Source: Candidatus Neomarinimicrobiota bacterium (GTDB taxonomy: Bacteria > Fidelibacterota > Marinisomatia > Marinisomatales > TCS55). From it: a stretch of 29,413 nt of DNA. Position numbers and translations under genes: made by a program. Below are positions 22,340-29,366 of this stretch, piece by piece. Below the pieces are notes generated by a model. That model saw only the letters and a list, made by a program, of their open reading frames with translations. It was not told the origin of the DNA and made no database searches. Each line of letters opens with the position of its first letter. Within the stretch, counting starts at the first letter, position 1. Location of the stretch: contig JABIDL010000001.1 of NCBI GenBank assembly GCA_018651745.1, forward strand, positions 1 to 29,413, in the 5' to 3' direction.

Positions 22340-22597
22340 TTAGGGGACGGGGTCGTAACCGCCACTATGAAAAGGGTGACAGCGAGCTATTCGTTGTAAT
22401 ATCAAAAAAGAAGCGGTGGGCAGGGGCTTTGTTTTTAATGCTGTAAGCGCGAAATCGGAACACGAGGGCGCAAAACGGCAATGGCTACCAAGAAGAGGAG
22501 AGAGCCCCTTCTTATATCCAAGAATTAATACTCCTAACAAATATGCTATTCCTCCCAAGAGGAAGCCCTGAACGTTTGATGATTGAATTGGTTTCAA
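22340..22597 (-). CDS. yidD: Membrane protein insertion efficiency factor YidD
   Basis: 85 aa. It has an N-terminal hydrophobic helix ([26 protein letters not shown]) and then the family signature [15 protein letters not shown] and the C-terminal [14 protein letters not shown]. YidD is a small membrane-associated protein that helps YidC-dependent insertion. The ATG overlaps the rpmH TGA by 4 nt and the stop is 3 nt before yidC. In most bacteria rnpA sits between rpmH and yidD; here there is no room for it. Confidence 0.93.
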   Translation of the reverse strand: MKPIQSSNVQGFLLGGIAYLLGVLILGYKKGLSPLLGSHCRFAPSCSDFALTALKTKPLPTASFLILQRIARCHPFHSGGYDPVP

Positions 22598-22728
22598 GCG
22601 CTCAGCTTCTTCCGTCCCTTTTTTCTTCTCTTGGCGATAACCGCTCTGCCGCCAACAGTAGACATTCGTTCTCGAAAGCCGTGTTTGTTTTTTCTCTTAC
22701 GCTTACTAGGCTGATAAGGTCTTTTCAT
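22594..22728 (-). CDS. rpmH: 50S ribosomal protein L34
   Basis: Translated directly from the sequence: ATG at 22728 to TGA at 22594, 44 aa, very basic. It begins [18 protein letters not shown] and contains [20 protein letters not shown], the unmistakable L34 pattern (K-R-T/P-x-Q-P-S-x-x-K-R...GF-x-x-R-M-x-T-x-x-G-R-x-V-L/I). It is the first gene of the minus-strand run toward surA and is divergent from dnaA, with 165 nt between the start codons, which is the common arrangement near bacterial origins. Confidence 0.97.
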   Translation of the reverse strand: MKRPYQPSKRKRKNKHGFRERMSTVGGRAVIAKRRKKGRKKLSA

Positions 22729-22893
22729 TGTTTCTCCAAAAAATTGAACGGGAAAATAAATATCATGTTGGTTAAGACCAATAGAAATGGGAATTATTAA
22801 AAATTAAAAATAAATCTTTAAAAACTACTTATTAAGATTGATACCATAAGAAAAAGGTTCTTAAATTAGGAAAACGAGGAGTGTGGAAAAGCT
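22729..22893. promoter_or_regulatory. rpmH-dnaA divergent promoter region
   Basis: A 165-nt AT-rich spacer between two divergent genes, so it must hold both promoters. The strongest AT block is about 22794-22850. DnaA-box 9-mers lie at its dnaA end. An AGGAG ribosome site (22877-22881) is 12 nt before the dnaA GTG. I could not assign -10/-35 boxes with confidence. This gap is a second candidate for oriC, because gene directions flip away from it. Confidence 0.5.
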
Positions 22894-22901
22894 GTGGAAA
22901 A
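22882..22901. promoter_or_regulatory. Pair of DnaA boxes over the dnaA start codon
   Basis: TGTGGAAAA occurs at 22882-22890 and again at 22893-22901, 11 nt apart (one helical turn). Its complement TTTTCCACA fits the DnaA-box consensus TTWTNCACA. The second copy includes the GTG start codon of dnaA (22894-22896). Binding of DnaA here would block initiation of its own translation unit or transcription, the known autoregulation principle. The same 9-mer recurs at 13071. Confidence 0.6.
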
Positions 22902-24258
22902 CCTATTAAACGATCCGGCAGAAGTTTGGGCCGGAACCAAAAATGATCTTCGAAAAGATATAACCAATCATGCATATAATACGTGGTTAGACCCGATTAG
23001 CGTAATCGGGATAAACTCTAACCAACTTATTTTGGAAGTACCCAACCAATTCTTTTTTGAATGGATAGAATCTCACTATGGGAAAAGGATTGAGAATGTT
23101 TTAAAAAAGAAAACAGGAGGGACTCTTATTCCAAAATATACCGTTTCTACCACCAGCGAACAGCCTGCGGCACACTCCCCGCAAGAAGAGTTTCAACACG
23201 AAAACAAACGACAAGGCCGGTCGTCAACAAAATTAAACACCAGATATACTTTTAATTCTTACATCGAAGGTCCAAACAATCAATTTGCCAGAGCGGCAGC
23301 AAAAAGCGTTTCTGAGGAACCCGGCGACCAAAGATTTAATCCGCTGGTGATATATGGAGGGGTAGGCCTAGGAAAAACCCACCTTCTTCATGCGATTGGA
23401 AACCACATCCTAGATGAAAGAAACGACTTAAAAGTTGTGTGCGCATCAAGCGAAAAGTTTACTCTTGATTTTATTTCGTCCATTCAAAAAAACAAAACGG
23501 TAGAATTTTCTAAATCATACAGAAGCGCCGATGTATTGCTTATTGATGATATCCAATTTTTTCAAGGAAAGGAGCAAACCCAAGAGCAGTTTTTTCATAC
23601 TTTTAATGAATTGTTTCAATCTGGGAAACAAATTGTATTAACAGCGGATCGCTACCCGGGAGATATGAAAGGATTAACAGACAGACTTTTATCGCGATTT
23701 AAATCTGGCCTATCTGTTGATGTACAGCAGCCCAACTATGAAACACGCGTGGCGATTTTAATGGACAAAGCTGAACAAAATGGTGTTGAAATTCCTTTTG
23801 ATGCAATTGAATTTATGGCCAGACATTTAAAGAATAATATACGCGAACTTGAAAGTACAATTATACGATTGCTTGCACACGCATCTCTCACCAATCAAGA
23901 AATTGACTTTGGGTTAATTAAAAAAGTCGTGAAAGAGAGGCTGGGAAACAAACCTCTTAATGAAATAACCGTAGAAGATATTACAAACAGGGTTGCAGAT
24001 ATTACGAAACTCTCAACCTCTGAATTGGTTGGCCCGAGCCGCCGGAAACCGATCGCAGAAGCGAGGCAGGTTGCCATTTATTTATGCCGAGAAATTTTAA
24101 ACACATCTCTCGTTTCTATTGGTCTTCACTTTGGAGGGAGAGATCATTCAACCGTAATTCACGCATGTAATAAGGTAGAAAAAATGGTATCTGAAGAAGA
24201 CAGAATGAGGTCTTTGGTAGGGGAACTAAAAAAAGAATTTAGCTTCGGTGTAAATTGA
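22894..24258 (+). CDS. dnaA: Chromosomal replication initiator DnaA
   Basis: 454 aa from a GTG start, the only plus-strand gene here. Domain I (DLRKDITNHAYNTWLDPI) is followed by a polar linker (about 85-115). The AAA+ domain III has Walker A GGVGLGKT (155-162), Walker B LLIDDIQFF (215-223), sensor 1 LTADRYPGDMKGL and the arginine-finger region RLLSRFKSGL. Domain IV has the DNA-binding signature GGRDHSTVIHA (414-424). It opens the origin and acts as a transcription factor. It is divergent from rpmH, and its TGA directly abuts the stop of the convergent membrane-protein gene. No dnaN follows it. Confidence 0.98.
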   Translation: MENLLNDPAEVWAGTKNDLRKDITNHAYNTWLDPISVIGINSNQLILEVPNQFFFEWIESHYGKRIENVLKKKTGGTLIPKYTVSTTSEQPAAHSPQEEFQHENKRQGRSSTKLNTRYTFNSYIEGPNNQFARAAAKSVSEEPGDQRFNPLVIYGGVGLGKTHLLHAIGNHILDERNDLKVVCASSEKFTLDFISSIQKNKTVEFSKSYRSADVLLIDDIQFFQGKEQTQEQFFHTFNELFQSGKQIVLTADRYPGDMKGLTDRLLSRFKSGLSVDVQQPNYETRVAILMDKAEQNGVEIPFDAIEFMARHLKNNIRELESTIIRLLAHASLTNQEIDFGLIKKVVKERLGNKPLNEITVEDITNRVADITKLSTSELVGPSRRKPIAEARQVAIYLCREILNTSLVSIGLHFGGRDHSTVIHACNKVEKMVSEEDRMRSLVGELKKEFSFGVN

Positions 24259-24756
24259 TTATTTGTGCCGATCTAGTATAGAATTAGAATATTCGCGTAA
24301 AGCAAGCAACCCAATAATAATAAATATCGCTTTATAAAATTTTTCGTGAACAATGGTAAGCGTTGCCAGTACATACGATCCCTTAAAAATTAATACGCCT
24401 ACAATTGGAAACAGAATCAACAAGATCCCGTGATAAACGCACATCGTCAAAATGAATTGGTGTTTACGGCTAATGATAAACAAGGTAAGCGGAAGAAGAA
24501 AAAACCCTCCAAATGGAAGGTCAAAACGAATCTTCGGAAAATCCAACGGCACCAGGAAAAGCTCATCTTGGGCAACACTAACGTTTATATTGTTATATTT
24601 AAGGGAATATTTTACAACCGCGGGGGCGAGGACATTTTGAACTAAATCAACCTGTGTAGGACGAATTACGCCCATATATAAAATTGAAAATAGGCTCAGA
24701 CCGAGGATGGTCCGACGCCAGAAAGCAAACTGGGCTGTTCGCTGACGATTGTCCAT
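24259..24756 (-). CDS. Small multi-spanning membrane protein, putative exosortase accessory (unrecognised)
   Basis: 165 aa from ATG at 24756 (or 168 from ATG at 24765). It shows hydrophobic segments at about 15-31, 82-97, 100-124 and 138-153, with a roughly 50-residue extracytoplasmic loop after the first segment and a short basic/acidic tail (SNSILDRHK). I do not recognise the family. Its start lies inside the end of the exosortase gene in another frame (overlap 61-70 nt), which implies translational coupling and a shared job. In Bacteroidota some exosortases have small membrane partner genes directly downstream; the analogy is inference. The stop abuts the dnaA stop. Confidence 0.6.
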   Translation of the reverse strand: MDNRQRTAQFAFWRRTILGLSLFSILYMGVIRPTQVDLVQNVLAPAVVKYSLKYNNINVSVAQDELFLVPLDFPKIRFDLPFGGFFLLPLTLFIISRKHQFILTMCVYHGILLILFPIVGVLIFKGSYVLATLTIVHEKFYKAIFIIIGLLALREYSNSILDRHK

Positions 24757-25247
24757 AAATACCATAAGGGTAAAACTACGGGATAGAAAACAACATAAGA
24801 ACTGTAAATATGGGCGACTTCCCATGTATTTGGCAAGTAATAAGACCAAAGAGCAAATCCGGCGATACGAAGAACATTTGCAATAAATAACAGACCTATT
24901 CCACCGCAAACAAACATTAACATTTTTTGCTTAGGTCCGGGGTAGGCGATAATAAAACCACAGTACAGCCCAATTAATTCTAATCCATTGCAACCGTTTT
25001 GAATTTCAACACCACTAGATCCCGGTAGTCCAACAAACCGCCCCATTGATTCTACCGCCCACCCTAAAACCGATAAAAGACCCGCAGCCAAAGAAACGCC
25101 GGAATAGCTTAAAAATGTGTCCAATCGTCCATCGGGAAGAAGAACAAATGTATATAATAACTGCCAACCGGCATACACGCCACCCGCCTTAAGCAAGAAT
25201 CGAGTTAGCGGGGAAAGGTTGAAAAAATTACTTTTTATGTTTATCAC
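24696..25247 (-). CDS. Exosortase/archaeosortase family transpeptidase
   Basis: 183 aa from a GTG at 25247, hydrophobic with about five or six membrane segments. The catalytic set of the family is visible: Cys86 in EIQNGCNGLELIGLY (the N-G-C-x-G motif), Arg127 in IANVLRIAGF, and His146 in WEVAHIYSSYVVFYPVVLPLW. Exosortases cut C-terminal PEP-CTERM-like sorting tails of exported proteins at the outer face of the inner membrane and pass them on. It overlaps the 58-aa putative substrate gene by 20 nt upstream and the unknown membrane protein by 61-70 nt downstream. It is compact compared with XrtA/EpsH and resembles the small exosortases of Bacteroidota. No EPS gene cluster is nearby. Confidence 0.85.
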   Translation of the reverse strand: MINIKSNFFNLSPLTRFLLKAGGVYAGWQLLYTFVLLPDGRLDTFLSYSGVSLAAGLLSVLGWAVESMGRFVGLPGSSGVEIQNGCNGLELIGLYCGFIIAYPGPKQKMLMFVCGGIGLLFIANVLRIAGFALWSYYLPNTWEVAHIYSSYVVFYPVVLPLWYLWTIVSEQPSLLSGVGPSSV

Positions 25248-25404
25248 GCAACTTCTTCACCGCCCACGCACCTCCAGCAGCCGCCAAAAACCCAAGCCCG
25301 CCAATGGGCGCTTGATTCGGATCAGACGGAAAACTCGGTTGAGCAGTGATAAGACTAATGAGTGGTAATACAACTGCTATGATTTTTGTAATCTGTGTCT
25401 GCAT
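25228..25404 (-). CDS. 58-aa signal-peptide plus sorting-tail protein, putative exosortase substrate
   Basis: ATG at 25404, with an AAGGA ribosome site 7 nt upstream (25412-25416). Residues 1-21 are a signal peptide (basic-poor start, hydrophobic VVLPLISLITA, cut after A21 likely). A 12-residue proline-rich segment QPSFPSDPNQAP follows, then I-G-G, a short transmembrane stretch (GLGFLAAAGGAWAV, about 36-49) and a basic tail KKLRDKHKK. A short Pro motif, a membrane span and Arg/Lys at the end is the architecture of C-terminal exosortase sorting signals; it recalls the short PID-CTERM-type proteins of Bacteroidota. The gene overlaps the exosortase start by 20 nt. Longer in-frame starts upstream run through palindromic repeat DNA and are unlikely. 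Confidence 0.75.
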   Translation of the reverse strand: MQTQITKIIAVVLPLISLITAQPSFPSDPNQAPIGGLGFLAAAGGAWAVKKLRDKHKK

Positions 25405-25438
25405 GGTTTTTTCCTTATTTACTATTGGAATAATTAAG

Positions 25439-25469
25439 CTTTGCGGAAGTTTTTTTATCTTCCGCGAAG
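25439..25469. repeat. CTTTGCGGAAG hairpin repeat, copy 1
   Basis: CTTTGCGGAAG (25439-25449), a 9-nt T-rich loop, and CTTCCGCGAAG (25459-25469) form an 11-bp stem with one G-U pair. It lies between the lamin-tail protein gene and the 58-aa sorting-tail gene. Confidence 0.75.
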
Positions 25470-25515
25470 TTGCTTTTAGGAAACGGATAAATGGATGCTT
25501 GAAACATACAATAAT

Positions 25516-25544
25516 CTTTGCGGAAGTTTTTAACTTTCGCAAAG
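25516..25544. repeat. CTTTGCGGAAG hairpin repeat, copy 2
   Basis: CTTTGCGGAAGTT (25516-25528), a 3-nt loop and AACTTTCGCAAAG (25532-25544) give a 13-bp stem with one wobble. It lies 29 nt after the stop of the lamin-tail protein gene and could stop transcription, but no clear U-run follows on the minus strand. Confidence 0.75.
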
Positions 25545-25572
25545 AAGTAAGCATCAGCAATCCAATACTCCA

Positions 25573-27681
25573 TCATTTGATAAATGTTATTTTTTGATTA
25601 AATGTTTTTTCTCCTGCTTTCATTTGAACCATGTAAATCCCGGAAGATATGTTTACTGGATTCCATTTTATTTTATGTGTCCCCGGTTGCATCTGTTCGT
25701 TGATAAGCGTTTCCACCAATTGACCATTGATGTTGAAAACCCGCATTTGTAGGGAATGCATTATTGCATCCTCTACTGCGGGAACATCAAATCGTATGGC
25801 GGCGCTCGGATTAAATGGATTCGGATAAACCGGGTGAAGTTCAAACGCTGTTGGAACCACGCCTGTATCCACACTCTGGGTTAAGGTGTTTATAGAAAGA
25901 GACAAAACCGGGGACCCAACCATGGGATAGCTATTGACGCCGGAAGATCCGTAAACAACAGAACCTTTTTCTTGGGTAAGAAAACTATATTCATCACTAT
26001 CTGCCAAATGAACCGTCTCTTGGGTTTCTGTGTTGGTTACGGTAAAACTGAGACCGGTTGGAACATTGCTTAAATCCCACGTTAGGGTTACTTCTTCTAC
26101 TTCTGTCTCAAATATGTCGCCCAATACATTAAGCGACAGTATATCCATATCAATTACTGTTGTACCCGTTAGATCTAGTGGAAGGTTGTTAACGGCAAGC
26201 GCACTGCCATCGTCGGCAAAGGTCGTTCCCACCAATCTTGGGGTCATATCTAAAGGCATGAGTTTATGGGCATCATAGTTATCCATTCCTACATCGCCCC
26301 CCTCATTGAAAGAAAGATAAAACGTTTGAGTTTTTGTCGCTGATGTTGCCGTGAAAGTTGCGCTGTAGGTTTGAGCGGTTCTATAAAAAGAGCCTGAAGA
26401 ATTAGATTTGTCCGCCGTGGCAATCGTTAAAGACCCCGAACCGCCCGAGCCTTTTACCCAAAATCCTTGATAGGGCGCAATTAGTCCGTCTGTTAAGGAA
26501 CCCGCCGAACCGTTCCAGGTTATATAGGCAGAGGTTGCATCGTCCCACACATAGCACGATGTTGTAACGGCAGCTTGGGTTACATCATCCCAATCAATAG
26601 TCTGTGCATAGGGATTTCCCGCAAGTTCCCACGCAGCATCAGCGATGGAACCGGAACTTGGCACGGTGGCACTACTGCTGTTCTCTGTTCCACTGACACT
26701 TAAAGTTGCGGGTAAATCATCTGTACCATCATTGTCTGTATCAGCAAACACATACACCAAAAATCCTTGTCCCGCTGTAAGGCTGGATCCACCACCAGAC
26801 CCTGTTATATCGCTCAAGGCAGACCAGCTCGACCCATCGTAAGTCCACACATTGGCATCTCCGCTGGTGACGTCTGCGCTTGTCATCCCTTGGGTCCAAA
26901 GTTCAGAAAGCAAATCGCTGTAAATTTGGCCGGCCACTGGGCTGCTCATCATGCGGAAACCGGAATTGCCGGAAATGGTAACACTTCGATACCCATCCCA
27001 CGAGCCAGGGTCAAAACCGTTATCTGTAAATGCAGTAGTAGTGGCAACAAGGGAATTACCAGCATTTTGATCAACCCCAGCAAGCCAGGTTTCGCTATCG
27101 CTGAAACAGTTCCAGTCGGAAGAGCTAGCAGTTGCGCCACTAGCCGATGTTGCCGTCGACACCCGCTCTGCGCGACCATCTTCAAATTCGTGCCATTTTC
27201 CACTTCCATCTTCTCCAACAACACCAAACATATCAACAATGTCATAGGTGTTTGCATCGGTGTGAGAAAATGTTTGTCCCGCCGCCTCTGTGACTATGGC
27301 ATGATTATCATCTCCATTTGAATCGGCGGGTCCGCCGGCTGAAACATCTACAACGGTCGTCGCCCCAGCGCTAAAGGTTGAATTAAGCGTTGTATTATTT
27401 ACAGCAAAAATTAGAAATTCTCCCGCCGCCAGCGAATAACTACTTAAGTTAATATTTGCTGTAGCTCCAGCGTTTGTGTTTGTCCATCTTATGATATAAT
27501 AATTTGTAAGCGTAACTGATGAGGCCCCCGAATTATGAATTTCAATATATCTAGCAGACGAATTATCGTTTGGGTCTGCAATTTCAGTAATAATTATATC
27601 GCCCCACCCAAAGCTTAAAATTCCCAATATACCTAAATAACGAATTGATTTAACTAAATTATTTGCTTTGAGCCTTATCAT
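25573..27681 (-). CDS. Secreted lamin-tail-domain protein with T9SS-type C-terminal sorting domain
   Basis: 702 aa from ATG at 27681, chosen because it puts a signal peptide (KSIRYLGILGILSFGWG) at the N-terminus; a start 45 nt upstream would bury it. A lamin-tail (LTD) domain follows: DIIITEIADPNDNSSARYIEI, near 27-47, with the typical E-I-x-N and SLAAGEFLIF parts. The middle (about 225-440) has two related beta-rich units (FRMMSSPVAGQ and WELAGNPYAQTIDWDD...APYQGFWVK) and an acidic DTDNDGTDDLP loop that may bind calcium. The last 90 residues start HPVYPNPFNPSAAIRFDV and end GIYMVQMKAGEKTFNQKITFIK, the T9SS type A sorting domain. It is likely a cell-surface or released protein; its ligand is unknown. 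Confidence 0.88.
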   Translation of the reverse strand: MIRLKANNLVKSIRYLGILGILSFGWGDIIITEIADPNDNSSARYIEIHNSGASSVTLTNYYIIRWTNTNAGATANINLSSYSLAAGEFLIFAVNNTTLNSTFSAGATTVVDVSAGGPADSNGDDNHAIVTEAAGQTFSHTDANTYDIVDMFGVVGEDGSGKWHEFEDGRAERVSTATSASGATASSSDWNCFSDSETWLAGVDQNAGNSLVATTTAFTDNGFDPGSWDGYRSVTISGNSGFRMMSSPVAGQIYSDLLSELWTQGMTSADVTSGDANVWTYDGSSWSALSDITGSGGGSSLTAGQGFLVYVFADTDNDGTDDLPATLSVSGTENSSSATVPSSGSIADAAWELAGNPYAQTIDWDDVTQAAVTTSCYVWDDATSAYITWNGSAGSLTDGLIAPYQGFWVKGSGGSGSLTIATADKSNSSGSFYRTAQTYSATFTATSATKTQTFYLSFNEGGDVGMDNYDAHKLMPLDMTPRLVGTTFADDGSALAVNNLPLDLTGTTVIDMDILSLNVLGDIFETEVEEVTLTWDLSNVPTGLSFTVTNTETQETVHLADSDEYSFLTQEKGSVVYGSSGVNSYPMVGSPVLSLSINTLTQSVDTGVVPTAFELHPVYPNPFNPSAAIRFDVPAVEDAIMHSLQMRVFNINGQLVETLINEQMQPGTHKIKWNPVNISSGIYMVQMKAGEKTFNQKITFIK

Positions 27682-27747
27682 AATACTATGGCAACCAATA
27701 TACGCCTTAAAATCTTTTTTAGTCAAGAAAAGTCTTCGCGCATCGGT

Positions 27748-29139
27748 TTAAACCGGGCTGAATTCTGCAGAAAAATGTCTGAGGAAATCAGGCTGTTTGG
27801 TTATTGTATATCCACCCAAAGCCCCTTTTTCTTTGAAAACGGCATCCATGATTTCAATCACATAATCTATATGGCTTTGGGTGTGGGTTCTGCGTGGCAA
27901 CGCCAAGCGGACCAACTCCATATCGGCCGGTGTTTCTTCTCCGGTTTCTGGGTTTATTTTTCCAAACATGACCGATCCAATCTCCACCGTTCGAATTCCT
28001 CCGGCGCGATACAATTCCACAGATAAAGACTGTCCCGGATATTGCAGCGGTTTAATGTGTGGCAAAAGCGCCTTTGCGTCTATATATATTGCGTGTCCAC
28101 CGGGCGGTTGGATAATTGGAAATCCAATTTCTGTAAGATGCTCGCCTAAATAGCGCGTTTCAGAAATCCGATAGGTGAGATAATTTTCATCCAATACTTC
28201 GTGCAATCCAACAGCAATCGCGTCCAAATCTCGTCCCGCCAGTCCGCCGTACGTTGGGAACCCTTCTGACAAAATGAGCAAATCTTTTTCTTGTTGAGCA
28301 AGGATGTCATCATTGGTGCATAAGAATCCGCCGATATTTGCCAATCCATCTTTTTTTGCGCTCATGGTGCACCCATCGCCGTACCCCATCATTTCTTGCA
28401 CGATTTCTTTAATGGATTTATCTTGAAAACCATCTTCCCGCTCTTTGACGAAATAGGCATTTTCGGCGAATCGAGCTGCATCGAAATACAGCGGAATATT
28501 ATACGGATCGAGAACTTTTTTTACACTCCGCACATTTTCCATAGATACAGGCTGACCGCCTCCGGAATTGTTGGTAATAGTTAACATGCAAAGCGGAATA
28601 TTTTTTGCCCCATATGTTTGGATCGCCGATTTTAATTTTTCAACATCCATGTTTCCCTTAAATGGAAATAAACTTTGCGGATCCAAGCCCTCATCAATGA
28701 CTATATCTATTGCCTTTGCTCCGAGATATTCTACATTGGCCCTGGTGGTGTCAAAATGTGTATTATTGGGGACAACAGATTTTTTATTACACATGACCGA
28801 AAAAAGTATTTTCTCTGCGGCGCGTCCTTGGTGAGTTGGGATGACATGTTTGTATCCAAAAATATCTTTAACAGAAGATTCAAATCTTTGGAAACTTTGA
28901 CTTCCGGCATAGGATTCGTCGCCTCGCATAATTGCTGCCCATTGTTCCGAACTCATGGCGCCGGTACCGCTATCGGTTAATAAATCAATGAGAACATCCT
29001 GCGACTGTATTTTAAAAAGATTATAATGTGCTTTTTTTAAGATTGCATCGCGCTCTTCTCTTGTGGTCATTTTAATAGGCTCAACCGACTTAATGATAAA
29101 CGGTTCTATTATGGTTCTAACGGTGGGGGTTTTTTGCAT
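27748..29139 (-). CDS. tnaA: Tryptophanase (beta-eliminating PLP lyase)
   Basis: 463 aa aligned by eye over the full length with E. coli TnaA and with tyrosine phenol-lyase: LIDLLTDSGTGAMSSEQWAA, PTHQGRAAEKI, FDAARFAENAYFVKERE, SAKKDGLANIGGFLC with the PLP lysine K263, and EGFPTYGGLAGRD. Residues known to separate the two enzymes side with tryptophanase: Asp130 in HFDTTR (Thr124 in the phenol-lyase), Ile387 in RTVEIGS (Arg381 there), and His455 in LRHFSAEF (Phe448 there). Expected reaction: L-tryptophan to indole, pyruvate and ammonia, in the cytoplasm. Some segments (GCTMSAKKD, LPRRTHT) read more like the phenol-lyase. It lies 66 nt before the lamin-tail gene. Confidence 0.85.
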   Translation of the reverse strand: MQKTPTVRTIIEPFIIKSVEPIKMTTREERDAILKKAHYNLFKIQSQDVLIDLLTDSGTGAMSSEQWAAIMRGDESYAGSQSFQRFESSVKDIFGYKHVIPTHQGRAAEKILFSVMCNKKSVVPNNTHFDTTRANVEYLGAKAIDIVIDEGLDPQSLFPFKGNMDVEKLKSAIQTYGAKNIPLCMLTITNNSGGGQPVSMENVRSVKKVLDPYNIPLYFDAARFAENAYFVKEREDGFQDKSIKEIVQEMMGYGDGCTMSAKKDGLANIGGFLCTNDDILAQQEKDLLILSEGFPTYGGLAGRDLDAIAVGLHEVLDENYLTYRISETRYLGEHLTEIGFPIIQPPGGHAIYIDAKALLPHIKPLQYPGQSLSVELYRAGGIRTVEIGSVMFGKINPETGEETPADMELVRLALPRRTHTQSHIDYVIEIMDAVFKEKGALGGYTITKQPDFLRHFSAEFSPV

Positions 29140-29246
29140 TTTCTTCTACGGTTTTTTGTGGTTTGGGCTTTGTTTTGCGAAATTAATATAAAGACGTTTC
29201 ACCTTTAATCGTGCGCAAAATGTTTCAATCACCATCCACCCTCCCA

Positions 29247-29342
29247 GTCATTCCGAGCGAGTCCCATCGGGATGACGAGGAATCTAAATTCGAAGAGCAA
29301 GGTCATCTGATGAAGATTCCTCACACTTCGGTTCGGAATGAC
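29247..29342. repeat. GTCATTCCGAG palindromic intergenic repeat
   Basis: GTCATTCCGA at 29247-29256 pairs with TCGGAATGAC at 29333-29342. An inner pair, GAGGAATCT (29277-29285) with AGATTCCTC (29314-29322), nests inside. The element is about 96 nt and would fold into a long two-part hairpin. Repeats beginning GTCATTCCGAGCGA are scattered in intergenic DNA of many environmental bacteria (general knowledge). It lies upstream of tnaA. Confidence 0.75.
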
Positions 29343-29366
29343 AGACATTTTTTTCACAAACCCTAG

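Noticed and set aside
22543-22800. Plus-strand 85-codon frame as a relocated rnpA
   Set aside because: It is antisense to rpmH and yidD, not basic enough and lacks the RNR-type RnpA motif.
24259-24909. 216-aa start for the accessory membrane protein
   Set aside because: It would overlap the exosortase by over 200 nt, and the extra residues are Cys/Ser/Arg-rich and unlike a membrane-protein start; 24756 or 24765 is more credible.
25439-25544. CRISPR-like array from the repeated hairpin
   Set aside because: Only two copies here, imperfect, self-complementary, with no regular spacers or cas genes.
25228-25560. A 110-aa version of the sorting-tail protein starting at 25560
   Set aside because: Its extra N-terminal residues are translated hairpin repeat DNA and would hide the signal peptide; the ATG at 25404 has an AAGGA site at proper spacing.
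26767-27321. Plus-strand 184-codon frame inside the lamin-tail gene
   Set aside because: Antisense shadow of a repetitive Ser/Thr/Gly-rich coding sequence; no domain, no ribosome site, and the minus frame has a signal peptide and a sorting domain.
29195-29205. CGTTTCACC near tnaA as a parS
   Set aside because: Half-site only, no palindrome.
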